From Nitrososphaera sp. UBA210 (lineage in GTDB: Archaea; Thermoproteota; Nitrososphaeria; Nitrososphaerales; Nitrososphaeraceae): a DNA stretch of 64,000 nucleotides. A program made the position numbers and the translations under genes. The notes below the pieces were generated by a model. It was not told where the DNA came from. It did no database searches and saw only the letters and a program-made list of their open reading frames with translations. The stretch spans positions 1 to 64,000 of the forward strand of contig DADA01000061.1 of the NCBI GenBank assembly GCA_002494895.1. Direction: 5' to 3'. This document shows, piece by piece, positions 61,506 to 64,000 of the stretch (position 1 is the stretch's first letter; every line of letters begins with the position of its first letter).

Positions 61506-61730
61506 ATGAGCGAGCCACTGTCAGATGATGCCCGTGTGGTGCTAGCTTGTATAAGGGATCATTATGGCATCACATTCGCGGATATTTCGGTTCAGCTTGG
61601 CTTGGATAAAAAGCGAGTATGGACTGCTTTGCAGGACCTAATTGCCCGCAAATTGATTGAGCAGCGATTCATTTTAAGAGATAATAGTGCCAGCAACGAG
61701 CAACGCGTAGGAGTTTATTTGCCCACATGA
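61506..61730 (+). CDS. Winged-helix transcription regulator, small
   Basis: 74 residues: DARVVLACIRDHYGITFADI, then LGLDKKRVWTALQDLIARKLIEQRFIL is a compact winged helix of the MarR/TrmB-like type without extra domains. It may be a small regulator of the neighbouring genes; inference. Confidence 0.8.
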   Translation: MSEPLSDDARVVLACIRDHYGITFADISVQLGLDKKRVWTALQDLIARKLIEQRFILRDNSASNEQRVGVYLPT

Positions 61731-61881
61731 TCATATGTTGCAAACCTATGTAGGCTGCTCAAGCTGGAGCTGATTCATGGCCGGACCACCCCTATCGCTA
61801 TGCATAATCAGCTTTTATACCCGGCAGCAGGACAATAAACCGATCAGAATAGTGCCACATGATTTCGTCGCTATTCAGAAA

Positions 61882-62121
61882 ATGGACGAGCCGCAGGACT
61901 GCCCCCGGTGCAAGAAAAAGACGGGAATAACGTGCACCACCTGCCATTTCTGCAATGAATGTCATAATGCTGCCCAACAAGAACCAGGATACGAAATGCA
62001 CGACAAACTTACAGAATCAACTCTAAAACCAGTAACGAAGGTCAAATCAGAACTGGACAAAGAATTGCAAGAATGGGAAGTTGAATCGAGCAAAGACGGG
62101 CAAACTTCGCAAGGCACCTAA
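61882..62121 (+). CDS. Zinc-binding protein with three Cys pairs
   Basis: 79 residues from the chosen ATG. DCPRCKKKTGITCTTCHFCN, then ECHN: four closely spaced CxxC-type steps that could bind two zinc ions, followed by an acidic helical tail (LDKELQEWEVESSKDGQ). The longer upstream frame looks non-coding. A copy of the tail's coding DNA lies at 47377-47450. Confidence 0.75.
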   Translation: MDEPQDCPRCKKKTGITCTTCHFCNECHNAAQQEPGYEMHDKLTESTLKPVTKVKSELDKELQEWEVESSKDGQTSQGT

Positions 62122-62373
62122 AGCTCTTTCTTCTAGTCGAGGACCTTTGTCGGGGAGCCGAGACATTCCATCAAGTATGCCTCATTGCAATATCTTCGGC
62201 TTCGACTAACTGCATTATATTAAAGTCAAAAGTTGGCCTAAGCGGATGCAAAAGGGTCAACTCTTGTCTTAACGCCGTTGTCATTCGTAACTCAAAAACG
62301 ATGAACGGCCGCGGCAAGGTTCCCGATCCTGAATATTGATATCATCCATTCAACTCTACATTCTCAGTGGGCG

Positions 62374-63429
62374 ATGAATATCACTTCGCATGATACGATG
62401 AGCGTCAAGAATTTGGTGAAGACATATGGCGACGGTCCACCAGCAGTACAAGGCATATCATTTGATGTAAGGGCAGGAGAATTCTTTGGTTTTCTGGGAC
62501 CAAATGGAGCTGGCAAAAGCACGACCATCAAGATCCTCACAACCCTCATGCCCAAAACATCTGGCTCAGTTTCGATCGGAGGATTTGATCTGGACAAAGA
62601 ACCCCGCAAGATAAGGCAATTAATCGGAGTCCAGAGTCAAGAAACTGCACTCGACCTGGACCTCACTGGAAAGGAAAACTTGATGCTTATAGGGTATCTG
62701 CAAAGAATGGGAAGCCAGAGGCTAGAAAAGCGTGTGGGTGAACTCTTGGATCTCGTTGCCCTGGAAGATGCTGCTGACAAGCGTGTGTCGACTTACTCTG
62801 GCGGGATGAAGAAAAGGCTTGATCTGGCGACATCGCTGATACACAGCCCAAAGATACTATTCCTTGACGAGCCAACGACGGGCCTTGATCCGCAATCAAG
62901 AGCAGCAATTTGGTCTCACCTCAAGCGGCTCAACAAAGAAGACGGGATTACGATTTTTCTTACTACGCAGTACCTGGAAGAAGCTGACAAACTCTGTGAC
63001 AGACTTTCGATAATCGATCACGGGCAGATAGTCGCACAAGGAACTCCGGAAGAACTAAAGCGAGAGATCGCTGCAGACGCAGTGAGTCTAACGATTGCAG
63101 ATGGCCGGGAAACTGCAAATGATGATCATGCAATATCTGAAGCCAGACAGATCCTTCGCAGAATGTCTGGCGTTACAGAGGTCATCTATTCTAATGATGG
63201 GCTGACGGTATACGGAAAAAATGGCGCATTTATGATCCCTGAAATAGTCAGAGCGCTTGACAGCGCACAGCTAAAAATATCAACAATCAGCGTGTCGACT
63301 CCAACACTGGACGACGTATTCCTAAAACACACGGGCAGAAGGATTAGGTCAGAGGGTCAAAAGGAAAACAGTGTTGAACCAAGGAAGAAGCTGTTTTCCT
63401 TCGAACGAAAAGGTGGCAAGTCCGGCTAA
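62374..63429 (+). CDS. ABC exporter ATPase, DrrA (daunorubicin-resistance) type
   Basis: 351 residues: Walker A GPNGAGKS, Q-loop GVQSQETALDLDLTGKENL, signature STYSGGMKKR, Walker B ILFLDEPTTGLDP, and H-loop TQYLEEA. The C-terminal extension of about 110 residues (ISTISVSTPTLDDVFLKHTG) is typical for DrrA-like subunits. It pairs with the ABC-2 permease whose TTG follows its stop at once. Probably exports drugs, lipids or surface polysaccharide; not determined. Confidence 0.92.
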   Translation: MNITSHDTMSVKNLVKTYGDGPPAVQGISFDVRAGEFFGFLGPNGAGKSTTIKILTTLMPKTSGSVSIGGFDLDKEPRKIRQLIGVQSQETALDLDLTGKENLMLIGYLQRMGSQRLEKRVGELLDLVALEDAADKRVSTYSGGMKKRLDLATSLIHSPKILFLDEPTTGLDPQSRAAIWSHLKRLNKEDGITIFLTTQYLEEADKLCDRLSIIDHGQIVAQGTPEELKREIAADAVSLTIADGRETANDDHAISEARQILRRMSGVTEVIYSNDGLTVYGKNGAFMIPEIVRALDSAQLKISTISVSTPTLDDVFLKHTGRRIRSEGQKENSVEPRKKLFSFERKGGKSG

Positions 63430-64000
63430 TTGTCACTAATACAAAACTCGTGGCACTTGTTCATTAGGACAAACAGAAAACTCCTTCGAAAACCTTTCCT
63501 CATTTTCTTCTCGCTATTTCAGCCAATGATATTTCTGCTATTATTCACGCAGCTTTTCGGTAAATTCGCTTCAATCCCAGGATTTCCAGCCGACAACTAT
63601 CTACTTTTTGCGGTGCCAGGAATTATCCTGCAGAATGCGTTTACGAGTGCCTTTCAATCGGGTACTGCGTTTGTTGACGACCTGAAATCCGGGTTTCTTG
63701 CAAAGATGCTAGTCACTCAGGCCAGCAGACAAGCGATACTCTTCGGCCGGATATCCGCGGATTCAGCTAGAGTTACTGTTCAATCGATCATAATATTTGG
63801 CATTAGTTTTGCCATGGGTGCACATCCTGTTACGGGCATTCCAGGGCTCTTGATGATGCTCCTTATCTCGGCATTGTTCGGACTAGGGTGGGGAGGCATC
63901 TCGATATTCATAGGTCTAAAGACCAGGAGCAGTGAAAGTGTGTTTGCTATCGCGGGATTTCTCACGTTTCCCTTGATATTCATGAGCACGGCTCTGACAC
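63430..64000 (+). CDS. ABC-2 type permease, DrrB-like (3' end cut by window edge)
   Basis: Visible 190 residues: cytoplasmic start (NSWHLFIRTNRKLLRKPFLIF), first helix with QPMIFLLLFTQLFG, loop with YLLFAVPGIILQN, the conserved DDLKSGFLAKMLVTQ coupling segment, and further helices. The TTG start follows the TAA of the ATPase gene without a gap, which shows translational coupling. The rest lies outside the window. Confidence 0.88.
   Translation, partial: MSLIQNSWHLFIRTNRKLLRKPFLIFFSLFQPMIFLLLFTQLFGKFASIPGFPADNYLLFAVPGIILQNAFTSAFQSGTAFVDDLKSGFLAKMLVTQASRQAILFGRISADSARVTVQSIIIFGISFAMGAHPVTGIPGLLMMLLISALFGLGWGGISIFIGLKTRSSESVFAIAGFLTFPLIFMSTALT

Noticed and set aside
61306..61518. 70-codon reverse frame overlapping the winged-helix gene start
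   Set aside because: Overlaps a well-supported gene and its promoter; no motif.
1..64000. tRNA, rRNA, CRISPR array
   Set aside because: Scanned for T-arm-like GGTTCRANTCC and its complement, and for regularly spaced repeats. The few T-arm-like matches lie inside coding sequence (for example 37330) or in the palindrome at 31507. No cloverleaf or spaced repeats found.

Overview
The window looks like chromosomal DNA of a soil ammonia-oxidising archaeon of the Nitrososphaera/Nitrosocosmicus type (Nitrososphaerales, Thaumarchaeota). The assignment rests on gene content and promoter style: a TFIIB-type initiation factor, two CDC48/VCP ATPases, a DnaJ-ferredoxin fusion of the kind known from Thaumarchaeota and plants, P-II and stand-alone Lrp/AsnC effector domains, a plastocyanin-like copper protein, several secreted proteins ending in a PEFP motif plus one membrane helix, pyruvoyl-dependent arginine decarboxylase, TATA boxes about 25-30 bases before start codons (leaderless transcripts), and a great many tiny Cys-rich proteins. 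No rRNA, tRNA, CRISPR array, complete transposon or ammonia monooxygenase gene was found.

Layout. 0-5 kb: end of an MFS drug exporter, two secreted proteins, small zinc proteins. 5-11 kb: P-II regulator, DnaJ-ferredoxin, a frameshifted pilin-like secreted protein, GNAT, RAM, TfoX-like and retropepsin-like proteins. 11-24 kb: surface proteins (two-gene unit at 11-12.7 kb, BNR repeats at 15 kb, acidic Ig-like protein at 19 kb), a MEDS sensor protein, an alpha/beta hydrolase, a minimal zincin, and several small zinc-finger genes. 24-30 kb: an LLM flavin oxidoreductase, then a CDC48 paralogue translationally coupled to an MscS/CmpX-like membrane protein, and surface or regulatory genes. 31-38.6 kb: secreted helical and surface proteins, nitroreductase, FUN14 protein and a 1035-residue surface protein with five repeats and a polytopic C-terminus. 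38.6-41.2 kb: a complete zinc-type ABC importer (znuA, znuC, znuB) with a palindromic operator cluster. 41.3-43 kb: a DHFR-like/VOC/PhnB-like operon. 44-47 kb: response regulator, PPOX-family flavoprotein, arginine decarboxylase, retropepsin-like protein. 47-51 kb: an AT-richer island of tiny zinc proteins, some decayed. 51.5-56.2 kb: tfb, ACT protein, Hsp20 and CDC48, a likely protein-quality-control cluster. 56-62 kb: more mini zinc proteins, pseudogene fragments and a PEFP surface protein. 62.4 kb to the end: a DrrAB-type ABC exporter, cut by the window edge.

The strongest unusual theme is the density of very small zinc-binding proteins: about two dozen, of 35-100 residues, many too short for routine gene calling. 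They include five single-C2H2-finger proteins, several paralogous pairs, and decayed copies. Other points are shared palindromes upstream of unrelated transcription units, two short segmental duplications that left pseudogene scraps, and probable frameshifts that sit exactly inside otherwise convincing proteins.
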